Position numbers and translations under genes: made by a program
In this document: positions 34,016-45,800 of the stretch, one piece after another
How the letters are laid out: the number at the start of each line of letters is the position of its first letter
How positions within the stretch are numbered: the first letter of the stretch is position 1
NCBI RefSeq assembly: GCF_003576645.1
Contig: NC_044925.1
Location: 18,703,404-18,767,403, forward strand
Direction: 5' to 3'
From: Ipomoea triloba
Taxonomy: Eukaryota > Streptophyta > Magnoliopsida > Solanales > Convolvulaceae
DNA: 64,000 bases
The notes under the pieces: model-generated
Seen by the model: the letters and a program-made list of their open reading frames with translations, nothing else
Databases searched by the model: none
What the model was told of the DNA's origin: nothing

Positions 34016-34424
34016 ATCTGATGGATTAAATCTGATGGATTGGTTGCGAAATCAGTTTTCTTTTTGCTAAAAAATAGACAAATGTTCTTAGATCTGAGAA
34101 AATCATACATGGAGAGAGCAAGAAAAGTGAGAAAGAGCAACAAAATTACCTTGATAGGAAGCAATAGAGAGAGCAGATGAAGAATCGTGAGAGCAAGAGT
34201 GGCGAGATCTGAAATTCTGGACAACGAGTGAAGAGAGAGGAGAGATCCGGAAAATGACTTCTCCCAAAAAAAAAGGAGAAGTCATTTTCCTCCAAATGAG
34301 GCTGATTTTCCATTGACTGACTAGCTATTTTCCTTTGACCATGTTTTCCTTGTTTTTCCCAAACACCACAAACCCGGAAAATGATTTCCAGAAATCATTT
34401 TCCGGGTTTCCAAACACACCCTAA

Positions 34425-35519
34425 GTTACAAGTGCAGCCAATAGAGCCCTGCTACATTGCAATTTTAATTTCCAAGCTATAATTAAACAACTTTAGTTCT
34501 TTTTTTTTCAACATGAAAGGTAAAAACTACAAAATAAATTATAAATTCAGCCAAATAGAGCCTTACTACACTACAATTTTATTTTCAAGCTATTATTTAA
34601 AAACAATTTTAATCCCTATTTCTTTTATAGTGTAGAAAGATAAAAACTACAAGTAGTTAAAAATTAAGAGAGTATTTATAATTATTTTGAAAAATAAGAA
34701 ATTAAAGAAACATACTCTTTTCTAGTTTCCTTTTCATAATTTCTTCTCCATAGTTTTTTCTCGTGATATAACTTTCATTCATTGGGTACTCCTAAATTGA
34801 CTGACGTACCACTAAGTATAAAATAAATTTAGTTATCAATTAGATGATGACACATCATGAGGAAAAGTTTGTAGAAGAAATATATGAGAGATATATAACA
34901 TTATAACATTGTAATTAAGATAATAATTCTGTCATAATTTAAAAGTTAAAAATTTAAAAAGTTAAAATTATAGTTTTTTTTTTTCAAAAAGTAATATTAC
35001 AATTCAATTATTAGACAAAAGTCAAACCTACCCCGCTCAAATTACGAAATCAGCCAAAATAGAGTTTAGAAACTAAAAATTGTGATTACTTCGTGCAAGA
35101 AAAGCATCACATAATTCCATTTAACACAAATCTTGTACAACATCACTTTCCTACGTTACCATCCAACAAGAATCGGGTGTAGCTTAAACTAGACTAGCAT
35201 CAAGTACTATGCACCAAACTAGTTCTAATGATTAGGGGGCGTAATTAATTATTAACTAATTAAATTAATTAGTGAATGAATTGATTAGTGGAATCATGGA
35301 AAAGGCATAAGCGGATGATACCATGGCAGCCATCAAGTGGGCTATTTGGTATTTTGGCATATTCTTATTTCGCATGGCACCAGATCCTGGATATTCCGCT
35401 TCTGCTCCTACCGTGCTCAACACCATTTGCTCCCGTGGGCCCCGCCCCATTCTCATCCCAATGACCAAATTACCCCTTCCGCTCCTGTATTGGCGGGAAT
35501 TATATAAGTATTTATTGAA
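34425..35519. other. AT-rich intergenic DNA, nothing recognised
   Basis: Mostly AT-rich. A GC-richer part at 35320-35500 has no recognisable coding content in any frame. The Helitron insertion follows directly. Confidence 0.4.
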
Positions 35520-35911
35520 CTAGTATTTTCACCCGTGCGTTGCACGGAATGAATTTGTTATAATATTTTAAGAAATATTTGAATCGATATACAATTATAT
35601 AAATTATAACATCGAATATGAGTATGAATAAGTGTATAAATGTAATTATAGTATGAGTCTTCCTTGCATGCAATAAATATCACAAAAATTCACTGTTCTA
35701 AAATAAGTGTATAAACGCAATAGGTAGATAATTTACATTATTGCATCATATTCATTAATTTAATTACTTGTTGGTTAGTTATTGCAAGATCTTGAGGTAC
35801 ACTTATATTTTGATATTCAGTAAGTATAACTATATTAGAGAAAAATTTACATGGGAGTAATGGGATAATCAGTTGAGTAATTGTTGGTTGACCGTAGAGC
35901 GTTGTGTTGGA

Positions 35912-35970
35912 GGAAGAAGATGATATATAGTGAAGATGATATTGCCCTTCACTATATATCATCTTCTTCC
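35912..35970. repeat. Perfect 24-bp inverted repeat (short hairpin) in the Helitron
   Basis: The arms at 35912-35935 and 35947-35970 are exact reverse complements (outer ends GGAAGAAGATGATATATAG and CTATATATCATCTTCTTCC) with an 11-nt loop. The pairing extends weakly outward (GTGTTGGA with TTCAACAC). Confidence 0.7.
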
Positions 35971-36117
35971 TTCAACACGTTGATATTCTCTGGACAAATA
36001 ACTGTTGGAAAAAAATTAGCATAAAATGGCATTTTACTGGCAATATTGTGGTACAAATATATGTGGGTCCACTTTCGATTTGGGTCGGGTCAAAGTGGAT
36101 TCGTGTTCTTCGTAGTT

Positions 36118-38045
36118 AGACGAAAAGATTGATATATTGTACGCTCAAAACTGATAATGAGTGAATGAGAAATTGGTTCTCAAAGTTGACCCATTTGAGT
36201 TAGAAAAATATAGAGAAAAACCTTTCAAGTAACTTTTGTCCCACATTGGTTTGAGAAGTGGTTTGCACCACTACTTATACAAGAGTTTTTCTAAGGCTTA
36301 TTGAATTGTATAGCATAGAGGCTCTCTCTCGCGCGATAGAGGCTCTCTCTCGCGCGCAGGGGGGGTGCAAATGAAATCCCAAAATGAACTTAAAAAGGCT
36401 TGACTCGTGCGCCGACACCTGCATGCACGAATGTCGTTCAGAAAATTGGTTGGCCTTGCGGGTTGAATTATGCCAAATTTTCATATTTTACAATATTACG
36501 CAAACCATACCATAATACTATTTAAAAATATTGTTATAAGTGCAGGCTTGCAGAGAATATATAAGATTTTTAGTAATTCTAGAGATGTATCGATAGAAGT
36601 AGATATATTATAGTTCATATTACAATTGATAGATATAACAATACATATTCCATATTTATAGTCTTGCGAGTTAAAACTAGATTTGTTAAAGATCATTGCA
36701 GAGAAATATATATACTGAATTATTACCATTAGTAATTCTAGTCTAGAATTGTATTACGAATGGAACGTAGGAAGAATATATTTTATTAGGAATTCTATTT
36801 TAATTTACAATTGTATTAGGGATAGGAATTGTATTACCATATTTACAATATTACGCAAACCATAATATTATAGGTCTGTTTTGGGCGGAAGTTAAAACTG
36901 AGGATATTGTTTTTATTAATAGTATAGATTGCATTGCAGAGAAATATATATTGAATTATACCATTATAATTCTAGTCTAGAATTGTATTACGAATAGGAA
37001 CGTAGGGAAGAATATATTTTATTAGGAATTCTATTTTAATTTACATTGTATTAGGGATAGGAATTGTATTACCATATTTTACAATATTACGCAAACCATA
37101 ATATTATAGGTCTGTTTTGGGCGGGAAGTTAAAACTGAGTATTGTTTTTATTAATAGTATAGATTGCATTGCAGAGAAATATATATACTGAATTATTACC
37201 ATTAGTAATTCTAGTCTAGAATTGTATTACGAATAGGAACGTAGGAAGAATATATTTTATTAGGAATTCTATTTTAATTTACAATTGTATTAGGGATAGG
37301 AATTGTATTACCATATTTTACAATATTACGCAAAAAAATATTATAGGTCTGTTTTGGGCGGAAAGTTAAAACTGAGGATATTGTTTTTATTAATAGTATA
37401 GATTGCATTGCAGAGAAATAATATACTGAATTATTACCATTAGTAATTCTAGTCTAGAATTGTATTACGAATAGGAACGTAGGAAGAATATATTTTATTA
37501 GGAATTCTATTTTAATTTACAATTGTATTAGGGAATTGTATTAAATTAATATTACATAGTAATTGTCTATTGTATTACGAATAGGAACGTAGAAAATATA
37601 TTTTATTAGGAATTCTATTTTAATTTACAATTGTATTAGNNNNNNNNNNNNNNNNNNNNNNNNNGACGAAAAGATTGATATATTGTACGCTCAAAACTGA
37701 TAATGGGTGAATGAGAAATTGGTTCTCAAAGTTGACCCATTTGAGTTAAAAAAATATAGAGAAAAACCTTTAAAGTAACTTTTGTCCCACATTGGTTTGA
37801 GAAGTGGTTTGCACAACTACTTATACAAGAGTTTTTCTAAGGCTTATTGAATTGTATAGCATAGAGGCTCTCTCTCGCGCGCAGGGGGGGTGCAAATGCA
37901 ATCCCAAAATGAACTTAAAAAGGCTTGACTCGTGCGCCGACACCTGCATGCACGAATGTCGTTCAGAAAATTGGTTGGCCTTGCGGGTTGAATTATGCCA
38001 AATTTTCATATTTTTTACAATATTACGCAAACCATACCATAATAC
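36118..38045. repeat. Two direct copies of a segment of about 400 bp in the Helitron
   Basis: Both copies (36118-36520 and 37664-38045) begin GACGAAAAGATTGATATATT. They continue through TTGTCCCACATTGGTTTG and CTCTCTCTCGCGCG to a TTGGCCTTGCGGGTTGAATT end. They differ by single bases and by one extra GATAGAGGCTCTCTCTCGCG unit in the first copy. The second copy starts exactly at the 25-N gap, but the differences argue for a real duplication. Confidence 0.65.
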
Positions 38046-40583
38046 TATCGGTCTGTTTAGGGCGAGAAGTTAAAACTGAGGATATTGTTTTTATTAATAG
38101 TACCATACCATAATACTATCGGTCTGTTTAGGGCGAGAAGTTAAAACTGAGGATATTGTTTTTATTAATAGTACCATACCATAATACTATCGGTCTGTTT
38201 TGGGCGGTAAGTTACAACTGAGGATATTGTTTTTATTAATAGTATAGATTGCATTGCAGAGAAATATATATACTGACTTACTACCATTAATTAGTAATTC
38301 TAGTCTAGAATTGTATTACGAATATCAACGTAGAGAAGAATATATTTTATTAGGAATTCTATTTTAATTTACAATTGTATTAGGGATAGGAATTGTATTA
38401 CCATATTTTACAATATTATGCAAACCATAATATTATAGGTCTGTTTTGGGCGGGAAGTTAAAACTGAGGATATTGTTTTTATTAATAGTATAGATTGCAT
38501 TGCAGAGAAATATATATACTGAATTATTACCATTAGTAATTCTAGTCTAGAATTGTATTACGAATAGGAACGTAGGGAAGAATATATTTTATTAGGAATT
38601 CTATTTTAATTTACAATTGTATTAGGGATAGGAATTGTATTACCATATTTTACAATATTATGCAAACCATAATATTATAGGTCTATTTTGGGAGAGAAAT
38701 TAAAACTGAGGATATTGTTTTTATTAATAGTATAGATTGCATTGCAGAGAAATATATATACTGAATTATTACCATTAATTAGTAATTCTAGTCTATAATT
38801 GTATTACGAATAGGAACGTAAGGAAGAATATATTTTATTAGGAATTCTATTTTAATTTACAATTGTATTAGGGATAGGAATTGTATTACCATATTTTACA
38901 ATATTACGCAAACCATAATATTATAGGTCTGTTTTGGGCGAGAAATTAAAACTGAGGATATTGTTTTTATTAATAGTATAGATTGCATTGCAGAGAAATA
39001 TATATACTGAATTATTACCATTAATTAGTAATTCAAGTCTAGAATTGTATTACGAATAGGAACGTAGGGAAGAATATATTTTATTAGGAATTCTATTTTA
39101 ATATACAATTGTATTAGGGATAGGGATTGTATTACCATATTTTACAATATAATGCAAACCATATTATTATAGGTCTGTTTTGGGCGAGAAATTAAAACTG
39201 AGGATATTGTTTGTAGTAATAGTATAGATTGCATTGGAGAGAAATATATATACTGACTTATTACCATTAATTAGTAATGCTAGTCTATAATTGTATTACG
39301 AATAGGAGCGTAAGGAATAATATATTTTATTAGGAATTCTATTTTAATTTACAATTGTATTAGGGATAGGAATTGTATTACCATATTTTACAATATAATG
39401 CAAACCATAATATTATAGGTCTGTTTTGGGCGGGAAGTTAAAACATATTGTTTTTATTAATAGTATAGATTGCATTGCAGAGAAATATATATACTGAATT
39501 ATTACCATTAATTAGTAATTCAAGTCTAGAATTGTATTACGTATTACCATTAATTAGTAATTCAAGTCTAGAATTGTATTACGAATAGGAACTAATTAGT
39601 AATTCAAGTCTAGAATTGTATTACGAATAGGAACGTAGTAGTAATTCAAGTCTAGAATTGTATTACGAATAGGAACGTAGAGAAGAATATATTTTATTAG
39701 GAATTCTATTTTAATTTACAATTGTATTAGGGATAGGAATTGTATTACCATATTTTACAATATTACGCACACAAAAATATTATAGGTCTGTTTTGGGCGG
39801 GAAGTTAAAACTGATGATATTGTTTTTATTAATAGTATAGATAGATTGCATTGCAGAGAAATATATATACTGAATTATTACCATTAGTAATTCTAGTCTA
39901 GAATTGTATTACGAATAGGAACGTAGGGAAGAATATATATTTTATTAGGAATTCTATTTTAATTTACAATTGTACTAGGGATAGGAATTGTATTACCATA
40001 TTTTACAATATTATGCACACAAAAATATTATAGGTCTGTTTTAGGCGGGAAGTTAAAACTGCTGATCTTGTTTTTATTAATAGTAGAGATAGCTCTCACT
40101 GCTGAGAAATATATATGCTGAATTATTACGATTAGTAATTCTAGTCTAGAGTTGTATTACGAATAGGAACGTAAGGAAGAATATATATTTTATTAGGAAT
40201 TCTATTTTAATTTACAATTGTATTAGAGATATGAATTGTATTACCATATTTTACAATATTACGCAAACCATAATACTATCGGTCTGTTTTGGGCGGGAAG
40301 TTACAACTGAGGATATTGTTTTTATTAATAGTATAGATTGCATTGTAGAAAAATATATATACTGACTTACTACCATTAATTAGTAATTCTAGTCTAGAAT
40401 TGTATTACGAATATGAACGTAAAGAAGAATATATTTTATTAGGAATTCTATTTTAATTTACAATTGTATTAGGGATAGGAATTGTATTACCATATTTTAC
40501 AATATAATGCAAACCATAATATTATAGGTCTGTTTTAGGCGGGAAGTTAAAACTGAAGATATTGTTTTTATTAATAGTATAGA
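36880..40583. repeat. Tandem array of a unit of about 240 bp, about 15 copies, in the Helitron
   Basis: Each unit contains, in order, GGTCTGTTTTGGGCGGGAAG, GATATTGTTTTTATTAATAG, TATAGATTGCATTGCAGAG, GAATTGTATTACGAATAGG, and GGAATTCTATTTTAATTTAC. Copies differ by substitutions, short deletions and local partial re-duplications (for example 38040-38230 and 39480-39660). Each unit carries the Helitron 5' end, with the preceding A, in the same orientation. Confidence 0.85.
37640..37664. other. Assembly gap of 25 N
   Basis: Twenty-five N inside the tandem array of the Helitron. The true array length is therefore unknown. Confidence 0.95.
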
Positions 40584-41155
40584 TGCCCTGCTAATCTGTT
40601 ACTTCCCCGTTAATAATAATAATAACAACCCCATTAAGCCCCCATGACTTAGCGTAATTAATCCGTCGTCTGACTTAAAAGTCATGACGAAAGGCGATAA
40701 TGTGAGGAGGGAGAATTGGATGCGGGAAGGTCTAAACTGAATTCTTTGTGCGTACATAAAAATTAAGACATGATTGGGGTGGGGTCCTGTGGGCTTGGGA
40801 TTAGCCTAGCGAGAATCACCTAAGTTTTTTAAAATAATAATAATAATGAATAAGGGTTAAATATGACACCAAACTTAATGCAATTAGGCCACTAAACTTA
40901 AAAATTTACAATTGAAACCTTAAACTAACTCATTTCATGTAATTCATCCAATTTGCTAATTTTCTCAATTTCTAATAGGTTACCCAATTTTAAAATATTT
41001 TTTAAAAATAATTTTAAAATAAAATAATTAATTTAAAAGAAAAACTTCTTCTCCAACCACCTTCGTCTCCATAGCTGGAGAGGAAAATACCTTCTTCATC
41101 TAGGGCCAGAGATGGATATACTGTTAAAAAATTTGATAACTTGAATCAAATTCTC
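40584..41155. other. Intergenic, nothing recognised
   Basis: The stretch has ordinary AT-rich composition without a coding frame or repeat structure. Confidence 0.4.
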
Positions 41156-41158
41156 TTA

Positions 41159-42280
41159 GGGGGTGTATTCAATCACGACTTTCATAGACTTTTAAATACT
41201 TTTATCAATTTTAAAAGTTTGGTGGTATTCAATTTAAACTTTTCAAAACTCTTCAAAAGTTTACCTGTATTCAATCCAGACTTTTTAAAACTCTTTAAAA
41301 GTATACCGGTATTCGATTCAGACTTTTATTGAGTCTTTAAAAAGTCTACTGATATTCAAAAAGTTACTAACTTTCATAGATTCTGTCAGAATAGGATTTC
41401 TGTAAACTTTTTTTTCATTAATATAAATAGATGAAATCGAACCCTCCAACTCCAAACTTTTCAACATTCTCTACAGACTTTTTTTCTTCTATCTAAACTA
41501 GGCAAAATTTTCATTAATTTTACGGTACGTTTTAAATCTTTCATATATACTCATTATTTTACTTAAAATTTTCTTTTTATGTTCAAAACATATTTTTGTT
41601 GCAATCGCAACAAAAAAATTGTTGCGATCGCAGCAAGCATCTGCTACGAACAGCAGCAATCTATTGCTGCTGCGAACAACATAAATATTTGTTGCAACCA
41701 GCAGCAAGTTGCAACAAATTGTTTCAATTTTTAATTTTTAAATTTTATTTAATTAATATACCTATAATTTTATATTATTGTATGTTTATTATTATAATTC
41801 GTACTTTTTCATTCAAAACATTTTGATAATTATATTACTCAACATTAGTTGTTTCATTAGTTCAAGAAATATTTTTATTGGTTATATTTAGTAAAAATTG
41901 ACTATATTTTCTTTATTAATAATATAATCTATTTTTGTGACATCAATATTTATTTTTTTAAAATATTTTTTACCATGCACTAATTTATTTATGATTTATA
42001 AAAATATATTTTTGTAAGAAAATTATAAATAACATATTAATAGAAGTTATGAAATGTTTTTGAGGGTGTATTCAATTTAGAGTTTTAATGACTTTTGTAG
42101 ATTTTTTAATATGATTTTTTTAAAAAAAGTTTATAAATGTTTGTCCTACGGATATTTATAAATTCTTACAAAGTTTATAAATGTTTAAAAGATTCTATGA
42201 AAGTCTACAAAAACTCTATAAAAAGTCAATTAAAATCCATCACTTTAAAAGTTTTTGAAAGTATTGATTAAATATACCCC
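41159..42280. mobile_element. TIR element, GGGTGTATTCAAT ends, TTA target duplication
   Basis: It starts GGGGGTGTATTCAATCACG and ends TTGATTAAATATACCCC, flanked by TTA (41156-41158 and 42281-42283). Related ATTCAAT..ACTTTTAAA..CTTTCA subterminal repeats are numerous at both sides, and an internal copy of the end motif lies at about 42063. A TTGTTGC/GCAACAA-rich palindromic patch lies at 41595-41720. The 3-bp TTA duplication suggests PIF/Harbinger (Tourist-like). Confidence 0.5.
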
Positions 42281-42593
42281 TTAGAATGTATTATGATTTG
42301 TGATTTTGTAGTTAAAAAGAAATTAAAGGGAAAAAAACTTGCTTCCATCTCGGCAGGGGCAAACATGACATTTTATCTCGGAGCTAATTCTGTTTACAGT
42401 TCTTGTAGGGGCTTAATATGGCCCTAAAATAAATGGCAACTCAGCCGTCAGAGACACCTTATTTAAACATGGCTTAGCATACATTTGTTTCCTAACAACC
42501 AATAAATTTTGGCCACGCGTAAATAAAACTGAATTAGGAAAATAAGAATCACACGTGTCACGTCATTGTTGAACTGTCACTTAACTCCGTAAA

Positions 42594-42872
42594 CGTCTTG
42601 TTAGCCTTACCCAACCATAACGTGCGCCAGTGCGCCTCCCCTCTCGTTCGTTCTCCCTTCTCCATGTTTAACTTAAACTCAAACACTTGAGTGTGTATAT
42701 ATATACTGAATGAACATATATATATAGTGATAGAAAGAGAACAAAAAAAAACTCTGTATAATATTCTGAATCTGTCTTCTTGTTGCTTTTGAGTGTGAAT
42801 AAAGGAATTGAAGGGGCCGGGGTTTCTGATAAATCATTTTGTTGAGTTCAAATTTTCTGGGAGCTGAGGACA
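42594..42872 (+). promoter_or_regulatory. Putative PLD zeta core promoter and 5' leader
   Basis: A TATA-box-like GTATATATATAC lies at about 42695-42706, roughly 170 bp before the ATG. A pyrimidine-rich patch (42635-42662) precedes it. The leader is A/T-rich and has no upstream ATG in strong context just before the start. This is inferred from position only. Confidence 0.4.
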
Positions 42873-45800
42873 ATGTTGACGGAAAAGCTGATCGGAGAAG
42901 AGTTCGGTCCGTTGTCGCCGCAGTCTTCGACGCATTCGCTCCGGCACTGTGCGGAGGCGGCGAGGATTTTCGACGAATTGCCAAAAGCTACCATTGTTTC
43001 AGTATCCAGACCCGAGGCTAGCGATTTCAGCCCTTTGCACTTGTCCTACACAATTGAACTCCAATACAAACAGGTATTCGTCGTCTTATATATTAAGTTG
43101 TGCTCTCATTGCATTCAATTTTTTTAGTTATGAACGTAGTTATGCATTTAGCATTAATGCCTCATGGATGTCTGTAATCATGTCATTTATGCATATATGA
43201 ATGTATAATTGATCATTGGTGCATACATGTGTTTCTAAATGTGGTGGCCACTATTTTGTTCCAGTCCTTTTTTCATGCCTGTTAAAATGAGGTTTAACTG
43301 CGGTAGTTTTAGTGAATTTTGCTTATTTGGTAAATGTCGGTGTTGTCGATATATTTAGCAACCAGTGGAATATATGCATGATCGGATTCGATTTTATCAT
43401 TGATTTTTTTTTAAACAAGGAAAATTTGTACTTTTCCTAATTGTAGAATTGTCCCCAAGTATTGTTCATATTCACTTTTTTTGTCCCTGAGTTATTATTG
43501 GCAATTGAAATTTGCAATTTTAGTATAACTCAGGGACCAAAAAGTAGCACTATGAAAAGTGTAACCCCATAATTTACGGACAAAAAGTGGGCATAACCAA
43601 TATATATTTAGAGACGAATTCTACAATTACTCTATAACTTAAGGATGAAAAGTGCAATTTTCCTTTTAAAACATTTATTTCAATGATGCAATTGCAAATT
43701 CTCTCCACCAAATACTAATATTCTTAGGCACTAGTTACACCAAATTTTATTCCTCAAATTAAAGGGACTAAACAGAGAAATATTTTCCTAGCAGGACTCA
43801 AACTAATTACTACTCCGTATTAGTTTTTCTCTATTGAGGTTTTGGTGATACCTTAGTTTATAGCATAGAGTGAGCAATTAAAGTTTCAATTTAGTATCAA
43901 ACATTTGAATAGCTATTTTCAAGCACCTTTTAATTTGAGGATATTTGTATATCATTCCGTGTGATAGTACCTATCCACAGTGAAAGAATCACATTTCAAA
44001 GATATTTTTTTTCTAGTATATGCTCTGACTTTTATGAGTTTTGAGTCAAAAAATGCCTATGATTGGCAGGGCAATAAGTTTGTAATTGCAGCTTTCACAG
44101 AAAAAGTGATGGCTTAAGTTAAGGTTATTAATTATGTTGGCATAAGTGAATTGTGTTAGATCGTCTCACATAATAATTTTTAATTAAAGTGTACTAATAT
44201 TTTTATCGATTAAAAAAGTGTTACATTTTAGTTAAAAAGTACGGAGTATTATACATCTCACTTGAACAGTATTACACAAGACTTATTCTAAAACAAATTA
44301 TTGGAAGGAATGTAGACAAATTTCTAAGTTTCGGAATCAAGTGAATTTCTGGTTTTCTTATGACACCTATTTGAAGGTGATAGCAACACATTTTAAATGC
44401 AGAGGAATTTTGGTTTTCCTGATAAAATTTGAACTGTAGTTGATATTGCAGTACAAGGATACCTTGACTCTCCAGATAATGGATGATGGTATAATATACT
44501 CACTGTTTGGTTGATTTTTACTAGGAGCACACATTCTTAAAGCTCTGAATCATAGATGTGCTCATTAATCAATCTGATTTCTTATTTTGCTTGAGTTTTC
44601 TTTGCTAAAGGAATCAAATTATACATAATCCTAGGTGTTAAGCCTTTATTTTTAATGGGAAAAATCTATATACCATAATTCCTTTGGCCAGTGGAAAGCA
44701 ACCTTGATATTCTGTTCTCTATACTGTTGAAATCTGTACCATATGGTTTGTCAGTTTGTCTTCTCTTCTTTATGTTGCACATGACGAGAAATTATATGTA
44801 GACAATGTTAGCTGATCCAGAAGTGGTGTAATTTTTCCACCAGCTGTGCTGTCAAAAACTGCTTAGTTGTTTTCCTTTTTCCATTTTTGCCTGGTGATTA
44901 ACATTTCAAACAGTTACTAGCTAAATCTTGAATGCCTGCTCTTGGGAATATTACAATAATGTCAAAAGGGTTTTACAGACAGCTTGACAGTTTGGCCAGT
45001 AGGATAGTACATTGTATCTGCAACTATGTCAATCCTTTCACTTTTGGGTGTTTGGTTCAAGTTATATAAGATAACTAAGGTTATATTTGCTTGGGAATAT
45101 AATATTCCGATGTTTGGTTCAGGTTGATCTAATTTTCCCCGAGAATGTCACAACCTCCACATAAAGTTTTTAGCTCTTGGAAGGGAATGTGAGATACCCT
45201 CCAATTTCTTAGGTATTCTCACATTCCCTTGTCCTATTACTAATTTTGGGCTTTTGGCATTTTAATCAATTTGTCCGTTGCCTTATTTACATACCTTAGT
45301 TTTAAACCAAACACAGGAATCTAAACATTCCCAGCAATCTAACATTTCTTAAGGTAATCTAACATTCTGTGAACCAAACACCTTATAGTTTTATCTTAGT
45401 TATTACAACTGGAAAGATCTTCTTTTATACTTGTTTTCTTCTGCAACTAGTGTTATGTGGTAGATATTTTCAATACCTCATCTACAAAAGTTTTTTTTTT
45501 TTTTGGGTGTTTATGATTTCTCTTTCTATGCTTTAGAAACTAATGTTGGGAGAAATACTCACATAGAGTGTTTTAAGAAAAAAAAGAAGCATATTGACCC
45601 CTATTTTCTTGAGATTTTGTACTGCCTTAGACCCAGTTTATTTCATGGTTTTTGTTTTTTTGAGAAGTGCTGCTTACTCATATATCAAAGTGCTTACTTC
45701 TCTTGTCCTATTAACAGTTTAAATGGAACTTGTTGAAGAAGGCGTCACAAGTAATCTATTTGCACTTTGCATTGAAGAAGCGCTCTATAATTGAGGAATT

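Larger units (their letters stand above)
30842..34421 (-). mobile_element. Apparently complete PIF/Harbinger transposon, 3580 bp
   Basis: Both ends read GGGTGTGTTTGGAAA inward, followed after three mismatches by a matching GGAAAATGATTTCTGGAAA, so the TIR is about 37 bp. TAA flanks both ends (30839-30841 and 34422-34424), the 3-bp duplication typical of this superfamily. Inside, both expected genes lie on the minus strand: a DDE transposase (33726-32468) and a Myb/SANT-like DNA-binding protein (32243-31318). Each has one intron with GT-AG borders and no stop or frameshift. The element may be autonomous. It is the probable source of, or close kin to, the MITEs at 18771, 19558, 25960 and 28915. 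Confidence 0.85.
35520..40583 (-). mobile_element. Non-autonomous Helitron, 5.06 kb, with an amplified 5' end
   Basis: Read on the minus strand, the element starts TCTATACTATTAATAAAAAC at 40583. It ends in a 6-bp hairpin (CCGTGC-AAC-GCACGG) followed nine bases later by CTAG (35523-35520). The host bases at the ends are A (5') and T (3'), the AT target of Helitrons, with no duplication. No Rep/helicase is encoded. Most of the body (36880-40583) is a tandem array whose unit includes the element's own 5' terminus. It contains an assembly gap of 25 N at 37640-37664. Confidence 0.75.

Noticed and set aside
36880..40583. Centromeric-type satellite
   Set aside because: The array lies wholly within Helitron ends, and each unit contains the Helitron 5' terminus, so it is element-derived.
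42839..43021. Upstream frame starting at a TTG before the PLD ATG
   Set aside because: It is in another frame and lacks an ATG. The frame from ATG 42873 gives the conserved IFDELPKA and VSVSRP sequence.
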